DNA of 64,000 bases, taken from NCBI RefSeq assembly GCF_900302475.1, contig NZ_OMOQ01000002.1, positions 248,001 through 312,000 on the forward strand. The letters run 5' to 3'. Below the pieces are notes generated by a model. It did no database searches, was not told the DNA's origin, and saw nothing but the letters and a program-made list of their open reading frames with translations. Within the stretch, counting starts at the first letter, position 1, and each line of letters opens with the position of its first letter. Positions 25,513 to 37,030 of this stretch are shown in pieces. This DNA is from Defluviimonas aquaemixtae (GTDB taxonomy: Bacteria > Pseudomonadota > Alphaproteobacteria > Rhodobacterales > Rhodobacteraceae). Position numbers and translations under genes: made by a program.

Positions 25513-25650
25513 TCATGCGGCTTTCTTTGCAACGGGGATCCCTGCGAAGAGCAGTTTTCCCACCCGGACGAGGATCATCCCGTTGCCGAGGTGCCGTTCA
25601 AATGTTCCCTGAACGGACACACAACTTCCGAGAGTGATGGTGCGCAGCAT
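25513..25650 (-). CDS. Small conserved-looking protein of 45 residues, unknown function
   Basis: I found this frame by reading the minus strand of the gap between infB and the mutT-like gene. It codes for 45 residues beginning MLRTITLGSCVSVQGTF and ending VGKLLFAGIPVAKKAA. GGGGGAC lies nine bases before the ATG. The pattern of alternating hydrophobic residues suggests a single small beta barrel or strand-rich peptide. It resembles, from memory, short hypothetical proteins of Rhodobacteraceae, but I cannot confirm that here. Codon use agrees with neighbouring genes. The gap 25651-25830 to the next gene holds nothing else I can support. It could still be a chance frame. Confidence 0.55.
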   Translation of the reverse strand: MLRTITLGSCVSVQGTFERHLGNGMILVRVGKLLFAGIPVAKKAA

Positions 25651-25830
25651 CGCGATTTGTCCCCCAATTGCGGGCTGCTATGAGATTAGCTGTCGATCAT
25701 TAACCGAAGGCAAATCGAACGTGTCATATAACTGCCACAATCGCCGTCTCTTGGAAACAACATTTGACCTTCTTGCGCCGACTCGGCCGTAAGTTGCTGC
25801 AACTAATGATTGTTTTTTGGCAGGCGAGAT

Positions 25831-26229
25831 CTACAACCAGTCGCGCAGAACGGGAATCAGCGGCAGATCGGCAGGCGGCATCGGGTAGTTGCGCAGGTCG
25901 TTCGGGCGAACCCAGGCCAGCTCCTGACCCTCGCGCGGATGCGGCGAGCCCTGCCAGCGGCGGCAGGCGAAAAGCGGCATCAGTAGGTGGAAATCCTCGT
26001 AGGCGTGGCTCGCAAACGTCAGGGGCGCGAGACAACTTTGCCATGTATCGATCCCGAGCTCTTCATGCAGTTCGCGGATGAGCGCGGCCTCGGGCGTTTC
26101 GCCATCCTCGACCTTGCCTCCGGGAAACTCCCACAGGCCCGCCATGGACTTGCCCTCGGGCCGTCGGGCGAGCAGCACTCGCCCATCGCCGTCGATGAGC
26201 GCGACAGCGGAGACGAGGACGTGCTTCAC
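25831..26229 (-). CDS. mutT: MutT-type Nudix hydrolase (8-oxo-dGTP diphosphatase)
   Basis: The 132-residue protein starts with GTG (26229), which overlaps the argJ stop as GTGA. The N-terminus VKHVLVSAVALIDGDGRVLLARRPEGKSMAGLWEFPGG is typical of MutT, and the Nudix box (GGKVEDGETPEAALIRELHEELGI) is intact. MutT removes oxidised guanine nucleotides and lowers mutation rate. The open frame extends to 26487 but only as antisense of argJ. It is the third gene of the ppiC-argJ-mutT run, with translation coupled to argJ. The assignment to MutT rather than another Nudix class rests on the start and box. Confidence 0.88.
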   Translation of the reverse strand: MKHVLVSAVALIDGDGRVLLARRPEGKSMAGLWEFPGGKVEDGETPEAALIRELHEELGIDTWQSCLAPLTFASHAYEDFHLLMPLFACRRWQGSPHPREGQELAWVRPNDLRNYPMPPADLPLIPVLRDWL

Positions 26230-27647
26230 GAACGATAGTCGGCGTTGATGTCGATGTAGCGATGCGTGAGGTCGCAGGTCCAGACCGATTGCGCGGCCCG
26301 ACCCATGCCCAGATCGACCTCGATCACAAGTTCGTCGTTCTTCATGTAGGCCGAGGCGGCCTCCTCGCTGTAATCGGGGCTGCGCCAGCCCTTTGCAGCC
26401 AGAAGATGCTCGCCGAAGCGGATCGACAGGCGGTCGCGGTCGGCCTTCGCGCCGGATTTGCCGACCGCCATGACGACGCGGCCCCAATTCGCGTCCTCGC
26501 CCGCGATCGCAGTCTTGACGAGCGGCGAGTTGGCAATGGCAAGCGCGGCGCGACGGGCATCGGCGGCGTCGGCGGCGCCCTTGACGCGAACCTCAACGAA
26601 TTTTGTGGCACCTTCGCCATCGCGCACGACCTGATGGGCGAGGTCGAGCATCACGTCGTGCAGCGCCGCCTCGAAATCCTTCGCGACCTTGGAGCGCAAG
26701 TCTGTGATCGGTTTGGCGCGGGCCTTGCCCGTCGCGGCGAGGATTAGCGCGTCTGAGGTCGAGGTGTCGCTGTCGACGGTGATCGCGTTGAAGGTCGTGC
26801 CGAGGTGCCGTGAGAGCATTTTCTGCAGATGCGGCTGGGTGATCGCTGCGTCGGTGAAAATATAGACCAGCATTGTCGCCATGTCCGGCGCGATCATGCC
26901 CGACCCCTTGGCGATGCCCGCAATGCGAATCCTGCCGCCTTCGCCCGCGATCTCTGCCGTCGAGCCCTTGGGGAAGGTGTCGGTCGTCATGATCGCATGT
27001 GCCGCCTGTTCGATCCCGCCGGCATCGAGCGCGCCCTTCAGTTCGTCGAGCTTCGCCACGATACGATCATGGGGCATTGGTTCGCCGATGACGCCGGTGG
27101 ACGAAGTGAACACCCGGGTTACGGGAACACCGAGCGTCTCTGCGACGGCACTAGCCACGGCATCGACCGAGGTCTGGCCCATCGCGCCCGTGAACGCGTT
27201 CGCGTTGCCGGAATTGACGAGGATCGCGGCTCCGTCCCGCTCACCCGCCTTCGCCTTCAGCTTCGCCTCGCAATCGAGCACCGATGCCGCCCGCGTCGCC
27301 GAACGGGTGAAAGCTCCGGCGATGGTCGTGCCGGGAGCGAGCCGAACGAGCATCACGTCGGTGCGGCCGGCATAGCGCACGCCGGCCGCCGCAGCGGCGA
27401 AGTCTACCCCCGCGATCCGTGGCAGGGCCGGAAAGCCGTCCTTCGGAGCAAGCGGCGAGACGGGATTGAACTTCTTCTTCACCCCGGTCACGACCCTGTC
27501 CGCGGCATCGCCCATCGCCTCTGCGACGGCGCCCATCCGCTCTTCGACGACGGGCAGAATATCGGTCTCAAGCTTCTTGCGCAGCTTTTCGACCTTGCCC
27601 TTCAACTTTCTGGCTTCGGCCTTCCAGTCGGACTTGTTCTTCGCCAT
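26226..27647 (-). CDS. argJ: Bifunctional ornithine acetyltransferase / N-acetylglutamate synthase with N-terminal coiled-coil extension
   Basis: ArgJ makes ornithine and recycles acetyl groups in arginine synthesis. The catalytic Thr258 is in the self-cleavage motif SGMIAPDMATML, between Ala257 and Thr258. The protein has 473 residues, about 60 more than usual ArgJ. The extra N-terminus (1-60) is charged and predicted helical (SDWKAEARKLKGKVEKLRKK and EERMGAVAEAMGDAADRVV), and the ArgJ body begins near NPVSPLAPKDGF. The ATG at 27647 is preceded by GGGAGGG at seven bases, so the long start is well supported. The role of the extension is unknown; it could mediate oligomerisation or partner binding. 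It overlaps mutT by 4 bp. Confidence 0.93.
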   Translation of the reverse strand: MAKNKSDWKAEARKLKGKVEKLRKKLETDILPVVEERMGAVAEAMGDAADRVVTGVKKKFNPVSPLAPKDGFPALPRIAGVDFAAAAAGVRYAGRTDVMLVRLAPGTTIAGAFTRSATRAASVLDCEAKLKAKAGERDGAAILVNSGNANAFTGAMGQTSVDAVASAVAETLGVPVTRVFTSSTGVIGEPMPHDRIVAKLDELKGALDAGGIEQAAHAIMTTDTFPKGSTAEIAGEGGRIRIAGIAKGSGMIAPDMATMLVYIFTDAAITQPHLQKMLSRHLGTTFNAITVDSDTSTSDALILAATGKARAKPITDLRSKVAKDFEAALHDVMLDLAHQVVRDGEGATKFVEVRVKGAADAADARRAALAIANSPLVKTAIAGEDANWGRVVMAVGKSGAKADRDRLSIRFGEHLLAAKGWRSPDYSEEAASAYMKNDELVIEVDLGMGRAAQSVWTCDLTHRYIDINADYRS

Positions 27648-27675
27648 GGGCTGTCCCTCCCTGATACGGCGGCAT

Positions 27676-28521
27676 TTACTCGTCGATCAGCTCGACGTTC
27701 TTGAGGACGGCCGGGTCGATCCCTTCGACCGATTTTACGACCTCGGCGGAATCGGTGAGTTCGGTCACCCGCGCCTCGACCGCCGCGCCGCGCAGCTCTC
27801 CCGCGAGGTCCTCGCGCACCTCGTCGAGCGCCGGCGCTGTCGCATTGCGGGTTTCGATCAGCTTGATCACGTGCCAGCCGAATTGCGTTTCAACCGGATC
27901 GGAGATCTGTCCCGGCTCCATCGCGACAACGACCTCTTCGAACGGCTGCACCATCATGCCGGGGCCGAACCAGCCGAGATCGCCGCCATTGGGGCCTGAC
28001 GGGCCAGTCGATCTTTCCTTGGCGAGCGCGGCGAAATCGGCGCCGTCGTCAAGCTCCGCCTTGATGGCGTTGGCCTCGTCCTCGGTCTCCACGAGGATGT
28101 GGGCAGCGTTGTATTCCATTCCCGGCTCGACCTCGGCGAAGCGCTCGTCATACAGCTTCTGCACCGCCTCGTCGTTCACCGCGGCCTCGGCGGCGGCATC
28201 GAGCGCGGCGCCGGCCAGATAGGCGCGGCGCTGATTCTCGATCATGATCTCGTTGCGGCGGGTCAGACTGCCTTCGAGCGTCTCGGCGAGCGCCGCCTGC
28301 TGAATGATCTGGTCGAGAATCCCGTCAAACAGCACCTGATCCTCGAGCTGTTGATACTGCGCCGGAAGAGTCTCGCGGAGCGCGATCATGTGGCCGAGCG
28401 TGATCTCTGTACCATTTACGGTCGCCACGACGGTATCCGCCGACGGTTCCTCGGCTGCGGTCGGTCCCGTGAGCGCAAGCGACAGCGCGGCGGCACCAAG
28501 GCAGGTGAGCGGTTTCAGCAT
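27676..28521 (-). CDS. Periplasmic PpiC-type peptidyl-prolyl isomerase (parvulin)
   Basis: The 281-residue protein starts at 28521 with GGGAG seven bases upstream, and has a signal peptide ending near TGPTAAEE. A SurA-like N-terminal helical part (about 25-130) precedes a parvulin domain (about 140-240) with AAHILVETEDEANAIK, GGDLGWFGPGMMVQPFEEVV and FGWHVIKLIE. It probably assists folding of exported proteins in the periplasm. It is divergent from secA (189 bp between starts), which fits a link to protein export, and precedes argJ by 28 bp. Confidence 0.92.
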   Translation of the reverse strand: MLKPLTCLGAAALSLALTGPTAAEEPSADTVVATVNGTEITLGHMIALRETLPAQYQQLEDQVLFDGILDQIIQQAALAETLEGSLTRRNEIMIENQRRAYLAGAALDAAAEAAVNDEAVQKLYDERFAEVEPGMEYNAAHILVETEDEANAIKAELDDGADFAALAKERSTGPSGPNGGDLGWFGPGMMVQPFEEVVVAMEPGQISDPVETQFGWHVIKLIETRNATAPALDEVREDLAGELRGAAVEARVTELTDSAEVVKSVEGIDPAVLKNVELIDE

Positions 28522-28710
28522 CGTGACGACTCCCTTCATTGCCGCGTTCCGGCGCAGCGTTGACTATCCGACAGCGGCCCCTTACATCGCGATGGGTCCC
28601 GGATGGGCCGGGCCGCGTCAGCTACCGTCGCCGTATCTAGGCCGATGGCGAGATGGCGGCAAGGCCGCGTTTCACCCGGACGCAATCAGTCGAACCCGCG
28701 CGGAGATAGC

Positions 28711-31398
<2,688 letters not shown>

Positions 31399-31631
31399 GG
31401 CGGACCGCGCCGACTGGCGCCAACCGTGCCCCGACGGATTCGTGGCAAAATTGTGGCGTCGAGCCGCTCGCCAGCAGGAAATCGTTCAGCATATGGGGTC
31501 TTCGGGCCTGATTTGCCCAATATCAGGGAAGGTCGCTGCACCGCTTTCCCCTAGGTCATCGTCATGCTTCGGTCATGCAGATGCCCCGATCCTTCGCTAT
31601 CCATTAACGTGGGATGTTTGCGGAGAGAGCG

Positions 31632-32738
31632 ATGCAGTTAAAGCGTAGAGCGGTAATGGTTGGCACCACTTTTTTCCTGGCGGCCGCGACCGGCCATATC
31701 ATGCAGAGTGGCGACGCCATCAGCGATCGGCTCGAGGGTATCCGCGAGGTGAAGGCCGCGCGGAGCGCGCCCGTGCCTGAACCTGCGCCCGTGGCGAATT
31801 TTTCGAAGGCTCCCGAAACCGATGCCGTCGCGACGATGGCTGCCAGTGCCGTCAAGACTGCCGGCACCACGCTCAACTCGGCAATTCTGATCGCCGCCAT
31901 GAAGTCCGAGCACGCTGCCAAAATGCTGCCCGACCTGCCTACTACCGAGCCGCGGGCCTTCGCATCGGCCGATCTGCTTGCCGCGCGGATGGACGGACTG
32001 GATTCGGGTTACGAGCGTCCCGCGACTGACGCCGACGCGAATTACAGCGTGTTCGGCATCGCCTGCACGCCCGCAGTCATGACGCTCGAACCCGGCGCGC
32101 GCGCGATGCTGAAGCTGGACTTGACGGCATCCTGCTATCCGAATGAACGCGTGACGATCTCCCATGCCGGCCTGACCTTCGCGGTCGCCACCGATCTTGG
32201 CGGCGAACTTGAACTGACATTACCGGCGATGGCTAGCACGGCGCGGGTCGAGGTGCGGTTCGCATCCGGTGAGGGCATCGGCGCGGAGCAAGCCGTGACC
32301 GGATTGGGCGCGCTGACGCGGGTCGCGGTCCAATGGAACGGCCCAGCCGATCTGCATCTCAACGCCTACGAAAACGGTGCGGGCTTCGGTGACGCGGGCC
32401 ACGTTTCGGCAGAGAGCCCGCGCCACCGGACGACGTCAGAAGGTGGATTCCTGACCGCATTGGGCGACGCCGAGATCGATCACCCGATGCTTGCCGAGGT
32501 CTACACCGCGCCCGCGGGCACGAAACTCGACGCGCTCGTGCTCGAGGCCGAAGTGAGCGCCGAGAACTGCGGTCGCACGCTTACGGGGCAGACGCTGACC
32601 GCGCGCACCGACGCCGAACCCGAGATTTCGACCCTCAGCTTCGCGATGCCCGATTGCAGCGCAGAGGGCGAGTTCATCGCGATGGACCTGACGCAGTCGG
32701 CGGCGCCTGAGATAACGGTGGCATTGTCGGCGCGCTGA
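31632..32738 (+). CDS. Exported or membrane-anchored protein of unknown function downstream of secA
   Basis: The 368-residue product begins with a basic stretch and a hydrophobic segment (AVMVGTTFFLAAATGHIM), probably an uncleaved signal anchor. A low-complexity Ala/Pro region (50-90) follows, and then a C-terminal half (130-368) of beta-rich character. It has four cysteines placed in two pairs, in GIACTPAVMT/TASCYPNERV and SAENCGRTLT/MPDCSAEGEF, suggesting disulfides in the periplasm. Homologues in Rhodobacteraceae are sometimes named translocase only because of the neighbouring secA gene; I see no translocase motif. GGAGAGAG lies upstream of the ATG at 31632. Convergent with radC, six bases between stops. 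Confidence 0.7.
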   Translation: MQLKRRAVMVGTTFFLAAATGHIMQSGDAISDRLEGIREVKAARSAPVPEPAPVANFSKAPETDAVATMAASAVKTAGTTLNSAILIAAMKSEHAAKMLPDLPTTEPRAFASADLLAARMDGLDSGYERPATDADANYSVFGIACTPAVMTLEPGARAMLKLDLTASCYPNERVTISHAGLTFAVATDLGGELELTLPAMASTARVEVRFASGEGIGAEQAVTGLGALTRVAVQWNGPADLHLNAYENGAGFGDAGHVSAESPRHRTTSEGGFLTALGDAEIDHPMLAEVYTAPAGTKLDALVLEAEVSAENCGRTLTGQTLTARTDAEPEISTLSFAMPDCSAEGEFIAMDLTQSAAPEITVALSAR

Positions 32739-32744
32739 GCCGGA

Positions 32745-33503
32745 TCAGACATAACCTTCCGAGCGGAAGCTCAATTCGCGCGACTTGCCGATGATAAGGT
32801 GGTCGTGCAGCACGATCCCCATCACATCCGCCGCCTCGCGGATCTGGGCAGTGACGGCGATGTCCTGCTCGGACGGCGTCGGATCGCCCGAGGGATGATT
32901 GTGCACGAGGATGAGCGCGCTGGCGTTCAATTCCAGCGCACGTTTGACGACTTCGCGCGGATAGACCGGCACGTGGTCCACCGTGCCGCGGGCCTGCTCC
33001 TCGTCGGCGATCAGCACGTTCTTGCGGTCGAGATAGAGGATGCGAAACTGCTCGGTCTCCCGGTGCGACATCGAGGTGTGGCAGTAGTCGAGAAGCTGCG
33101 CCCATGAAGACAGCACCGCGCGGTTCATCACCTTCGCACGCGCGAGCCGGTGTGCCGCCGCCTCGACGAGCTTCAACTGGACGATGACCGCCTCGCCCAC
33201 GCCGTTGACCGCGCGAAGCCGTTCCGGGCGTGCGGAGATCACCCGGCCGAAATCGCCGAATGTGTCGATGAGGGCGCGGGCGATGGGCTTGGTGTCCTGC
33301 CGCGGGACCGCGAAAAGCACCATTTCAAGCAGTTCGTAGTCCGGCATGGCCGCCGCGCCGCCTTCCATGAAGCGGGCGCGGAGGCGCTGCCGGTGATCCT
33401 TGATGTAGGACGGGACCTTGCCCACCGGGAGCGCCGACCCGGTCGCTTCGTCGCCCTGAAAGAGCGGCATCGGGGCTTCGTGAAAGGCGCGAGTCGGGCT
33501 CAT
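32745..33503 (-). CDS. radC: RadC-family JAMM/MPN domain protein
   Basis: The 252-residue protein has helix-hairpin-helix segments in the first half (about 60-120, LRAVNGVGEAVIVQLKLVE) and a JAMM metalloprotease-like domain in the second, with the metal-binding motif LILVHNHPSGDPTPSEQD (HxH-x6-7-D pattern). RadC proteins are linked to DNA repair or recombination, but their activity is unsettled. The start at 33503 is preferred; the longer frame to 33653 gives non-homologous residues. The gap 33504-33693 contains a weak hairpin (33667-33684) that may end the dnaK-dnaJ transcript. Confidence 0.92.
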   Translation of the reverse strand: MSPTRAFHEAPMPLFQGDEATGSALPVGKVPSYIKDHRQRLRARFMEGGAAAMPDYELLEMVLFAVPRQDTKPIARALIDTFGDFGRVISARPERLRAVNGVGEAVIVQLKLVEAAAHRLARAKVMNRAVLSSWAQLLDYCHTSMSHRETEQFRILYLDRKNVLIADEEQARGTVDHVPVYPREVVKRALELNASALILVHNHPSGDPTPSEQDIAVTAQIREAADVMGIVLHDHLIIGKSRELSFRSEGYV

Positions 33504-33693
33504 GCCGCAAGCCTCGCGCCACTGGGTGAAGGATTGGTTAACGCGGCCCGGTGGAATGGACCTGAAGTTGCTTGAGCAGCGGGCTGGTTGCCTTTGGCGA
33601 GCATTTCCGGACTGTCGATTGTGCTGCGTGCGTTCGCTGCTTCGTCCGTTCACTGGAGCGGGCGATCCGGGCTATTGAGCCCGGGACCGCAGC

Positions 33694-34851
33694 TTACCCT
33701 TTCATGCCGTCCCAGAAGCTCCGGACCTTGGAGAAGAACGACGAACCCTCGGGGTTGTTGTCCTTGCTCAGCTGTTCGAATTCGCGCAGAAGCTCCTTCT
33801 GGCGCGAGGTCAGATTCACCGGCGTCTCGACCGCGATCTCGATCAACATGTCGCCAACCCCGCCACCGCGGAGCGCCGGCATGCCCTTGCCGCGAAGCCG
33901 CATATGCTTGCCGGTCTGGGCGCCCGAAGGGACCTTCACGCGGCTCCGCCCGCCGTCGATCGTCGGCACCTCGACCTCGCCGCCGAGCGCGGCGGTGGTC
34001 ATCGCAACGGGGACGCGGCAGAAGAGGTTTACGCCGTCGCGCTGAAAGAGCGGATGCTCGTGCACCTCGATGAAGATGTAGAGATCGCCCGGTGGCCCGC
34101 CGCGCATGCCTGCTTCGCCCTCACCGGCGAGCCGTATTCGGGTTCCGGTTTCGACGCCGGCGGGGATATTGACCGACAACGCGCGGTCCTTTTCGACCCG
34201 ACCCGCACCGTGGCAGGACTTGCAGGGATTCTTGATCGTCTGGCCGAGCCCGCTGCAGGTCGGACAGGTCCGCTCGACCGTGAAGAAGCCCTGCTGGGCG
34301 CGCACCTTACCCATGCCCGAACAGGTTGGGCAGCTTTGCGGCTCGGCCCCGCCCGCGGCGCCGGTGCCGCTGCAGTCCGCGCACGACACCGAGGTCGGCA
34401 CGGTGATCGATTTATGAGCGCCTGTGAATGCCTCTTCAAGCGAGACGCGCAGGTTGTAGCGCAGGTCCGAGCCGCGCTGCGCACGCTGGCGACCGGGACC
34501 ACCGCCACGACCGCCCATGAAATCGCCAAACAGATCCTCAAACACGTCCGAGAACGCAGAGGCGAAATCTCCCTGCTGGCCGTAGCCACCACGCCCGCCG
34601 CGCGGGCCGCCACCGCCCATCCCGCCTTCGAAGGCTGCGTGGCCGAAACGGTCGTAGGCGGCCTTGCGCGTGTCGTCCTTCAGCACATCATAGGCCTCGT
34701 TCACTTCCTTGAACCCGGCCTCGGCGTTGGGATTGTCCTTGTTGCTGTCGGGATGAAGCTCCTTGGCCTTCTTGCGATAGGCCTTTTTGATCTCTTCGGC
34801 GGACGCACCGCGTGCGACACCCAGAACCTCGTAAAAGTCGCGCTTCGCCAT
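33694..34851 (-). CDS. dnaJ: Chaperone DnaJ
   Basis: The 385-residue cochaperone has a J-domain with the HPD tripeptide ([12 protein letters not shown]), a Gly/Phe-rich region (70-115), the zinc domain with four CxxCxGxG repeats ([32 protein letters not shown]), and the C-terminal substrate-binding part. It stimulates DnaK ATP hydrolysis in the cytoplasm. It lies 70 bp downstream of dnaK on the same strand, the common dnaKJ order; grpE is not in the window. A 7-bp hairpin (33667-33684) lies after its stop. Confidence 0.97.
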   Translation of the reverse strand: MAKRDFYEVLGVARGASAEEIKKAYRKKAKELHPDSNKDNPNAEAGFKEVNEAYDVLKDDTRKAAYDRFGHAAFEGGMGGGGPRGGRGGYGQQGDFASAFSDVFEDLFGDFMGGRGGGPGRQRAQRGSDLRYNLRVSLEEAFTGAHKSITVPTSVSCADCSGTGAAGGAEPQSCPTCSGMGKVRAQQGFFTVERTCPTCSGLGQTIKNPCKSCHGAGRVEKDRALSVNIPAGVETGTRIRLAGEGEAGMRGGPPGDLYIFIEVHEHPLFQRDGVNLFCRVPVAMTTAALGGEVEVPTIDGGRSRVKVPSGAQTGKHMRLRGKGMPALRGGGVGDMLIEIAVETPVNLTSRQKELLREFEQLSKDNNPEGSSFFSKVRSFWDGMKG

Positions 34852-34921
34852 TCTTCGCCCTTTCGGGGAACGCGCGGGCCGGCCCGACCGAAGTCAGGCC
34901 GGCCCATCAGTTCCGGATGCG

Positions 34922-36838
34922 TCAGTTACGCTTCTTCTCGTCGCCGAGGTCTTCGAAATCAGCATCCACGATGTCGTCATCGACGCCGCGAGGGCCCTCT
35001 TCCTCTTCCTCGGCCGGGGCGGCCTTTGCCTGTTCGGCTTTGTAGATGGCTTCGCCAAGCTTCATCGACGCGTCGGTGAGGTTCTGAACGGCACCCTTGA
35101 TCTTGCCGGCGTCTTCGGACTTGACCGCTTCCTCGAGCGCGCCGATGGCAAGCTCGATCACTTCGACCGTGGAGCCGTCGACCTTGTCGCCATGCTCCTC
35201 AAGCGCCTTCTTGGTGGAGTGGATGAGGCTTTCGGCCTGGTTCTTCGCTTCCACCAGCTCACGGCGTTGCTTGTCGCCTTCAGCATTCGCCTCGGCGTCG
35301 CGGACCATCTTTTCGATCTCGTCGTCCGAGAGGCCGCCCGAGGCCTGGATCGTGATCTTCTGCTCCTTGCCGGTGCCCTTGTCCTTGGCGCCGACATGCA
35401 CGATGCCGTTGGCGTCGATATCGAATGTCACTTCGATCTGCGGCATGCCGCGCGGCGCGGGCGGGATCTCTTCCAGATTGAATTGGCCGAGAAGCTTGTT
35501 GTCGGCCGCCATTTCGCGCTCGCCCTGGAAGACCCGGATCGTCACGGCGTTCTGGTTGTCCTCGGCCGTGGAGAAGATCTGGCCCTTCTTCGTCGGTATC
35601 GTGGTGTTGCGGTCGATGAGGCGGGTGAAGACGCCGCCGAGTGTCTCGATGCCCAGGGACAGCGGGGTCACGTCAAGAAGGACCACGTCCTTCACGTCGC
35701 CCTGCAGAACGCCGGCCTGGATCGCGGCACCAAGCGCCACGACCTCATCCGGGTTCACGCCCTTGTGCGGCTCCTTGCCGAAGAAGCCCGAGACCTCCTG
35801 GATGACCTTCGGCATCCGGGTCATACCGCCGACGAGGACCACTTCGTCGATGTCACCCTTCGACAGGCCCGCATCCTTCAGCGCGGCCTCGCAGGGCTTC
35901 ATCGTGCGCTTGATGAGGTCGGCAACCAGGCTTTCGAGCTTGGCGCGCGTCAGCTTCATGACCATGTGCAGGGGCGTGCCCGTGGACTTGTCCATCGAGA
36001 TGAACGGCTGGTTGATTTCGGTCTGCTGGCTGGACGACAGCTCGATCTTCGCCTTTTCAGCCGCCTCCTTCAGACGCTGGAGCGCCATCTTGTCGCCGGT
36101 CAGGTCGACGCCATGCTCTTTTTTGAACTCCTCGGCGAGGTAGTTCACGATGCGCATGTCGAAGTCCTCGCCGCCGAGGAACGTGTCGCCGTTCGTCGAC
36201 TTCACCTCGAAGAGGCCGTCGTCGATCTCGAGGATGGTGATGTCGAACGTACCGCCGCCGAGGTCATAGACCGCGATGGTCTTCGATTCCTTCTTGTCGA
36301 GGCCGTAGGCGAGCGCCGCAGCGGTCGGTTCGTTGATGATCCGCAGCACTTCCAGGCCGGCGATCTTGCCGGCGTCCTTGGTGGCCTGACGCTGAGCGTC
36401 GTTGAAGTAGGCGGGAACCGTGATGACAGCCTGCTCGACCTTCTCGCCGAGATAGCTTTCGGCAGTCTCCTTCATCTTCTGAAGGATCACGGCAGAGATC
36501 TGTGCAGGGCTGTACTTGTCGCCCTTCACTTCAACCCAGGCGTCGCCGTTGCCGCCGTCGATGATGTGATAAGGGACAAGCTTCTTGTCCTTCTCGACTT
36601 CGGCATCAGTGATGCGGCGGCCGATAAGGCGCTTGACCGCGAAGACTGTGTTGGTGGGGTTCGTGACCGCCTGGCGCTTGGCCGGCTGGCCGACAAGGCG
36701 CTCGCTGTCGGTGAAGCCGACGACGGAGGGCGTCGTGCGCGCGCCTTCGGAGTTCTCGATGACGCGCGGCTGCGACCCGTCCATGATGGCGACGCAGGAG
36801 TTCGTGGTCCCGAGGTCGATTCCGATGACTTTGGCCAT
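34922..36838 (-). CDS. dnaK: Chaperone DnaK (Hsp70)
   Basis: The 638-residue Hsp70 has all expected motifs: phosphate 1 loop [38 protein letters not shown] site [17 protein letters not shown], the linker [13 protein letters not shown], and a Glu-rich acidic C-terminus. Length is standard. It folds and refolds client proteins with DnaJ and GrpE. The ATG at 36838 is 26 bases from a candidate heat-shock type -10 element (36864-36871). It is followed by dnaJ. Confidence 0.98.
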   Translation of the reverse strand: MAKVIGIDLGTTNSCVAIMDGSQPRVIENSEGARTTPSVVGFTDSERLVGQPAKRQAVTNPTNTVFAVKRLIGRRITDAEVEKDKKLVPYHIIDGGNGDAWVEVKGDKYSPAQISAVILQKMKETAESYLGEKVEQAVITVPAYFNDAQRQATKDAGKIAGLEVLRIINEPTAAALAYGLDKKESKTIAVYDLGGGTFDITILEIDDGLFEVKSTNGDTFLGGEDFDMRIVNYLAEEFKKEHGVDLTGDKMALQRLKEAAEKAKIELSSSQQTEINQPFISMDKSTGTPLHMVMKLTRAKLESLVADLIKRTMKPCEAALKDAGLSKGDIDEVVLVGGMTRMPKVIQEVSGFFGKEPHKGVNPDEVVALGAAIQAGVLQGDVKDVVLLDVTPLSLGIETLGGVFTRLIDRNTTIPTKKGQIFSTAEDNQNAVTIRVFQGEREMAADNKLLGQFNLEEIPPAPRGMPQIEVTFDIDANGIVHVGAKDKGTGKEQKITIQASGGLSDDEIEKMVRDAEANAEGDKQRRELVEAKNQAESLIHSTKKALEEHGDKVDGSTVEVIELAIGALEEAVKSEDAGKIKGAVQNLTDASMKLGEAIYKAEQAKAAPAEEEEEGPRGVDDDIVDADFEDLGDEKKRN

Positions 36839-36863
36839 ATGTGTTACCTTTCCTTCGGCGATG

Positions 36864-36871
36864 ATATGGGG
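36864..36871 (-). promoter_or_regulatory. Candidate RpoH-type -10 element before dnaK
   Basis: On the minus strand CCCCATAT lies 26 bases before the dnaK start, matching the heat-shock sigma factor -10 consensus CCCCATNT. The usual -35 element (CTTGAA-like) is not seen at the right spacing; the only CTTG is too far upstream. The call is therefore tentative, but the position and downstream GGAAAGG RBS suit dnaK. Confidence 0.4.
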
Positions 36872-36958
36872 TCAGGTCCGATTGCGGCCCCTGGCCCCGA
36901 TCCCAAGATTTCGGCCGGGCGGTCCCGACCTGCTTCGAGGGCTATATAAGGAGGGGTC

Positions 36959-37030
36959 ATGAGTGCTGCAAGCCACGCGATCGCGGGAAAAACTGGGAAA
37001 TCCTGTGGAAAAATCGTCTCAAAGCGATGA
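36959..37030 (+). other. Possible 23-codon open frame overlapping the alkB start
   Basis: The strong ribosome binding site AGGAGGGG (36949-36956) serves two possible starts: an ATG at 36959 that opens a 23-codon frame (MSAASHAIAGKTGKSCGKIV...) ending TGA at 37030, and the GTG at 36963 of alkB in another frame. Spacing favours the GTG. The short frame could be a regulatory upstream frame that competes with alkB, or a chance frame. Confidence 0.3.

Noticed and set aside
25764..26081. 105-codon plus-strand frame beginning MTFLRRLGRKLLQL
   Set aside because: The first 20 residues look protein-like, but the rest is antisense to mutT and there is no RBS.
35192..36949. 585-codon plus-strand open frame opposite dnaK
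   Set aside because: It is the antisense shadow of dnaK, produced by high GC content; its translation is rich in Arg, Asp and Leu and has no recognisable domain.
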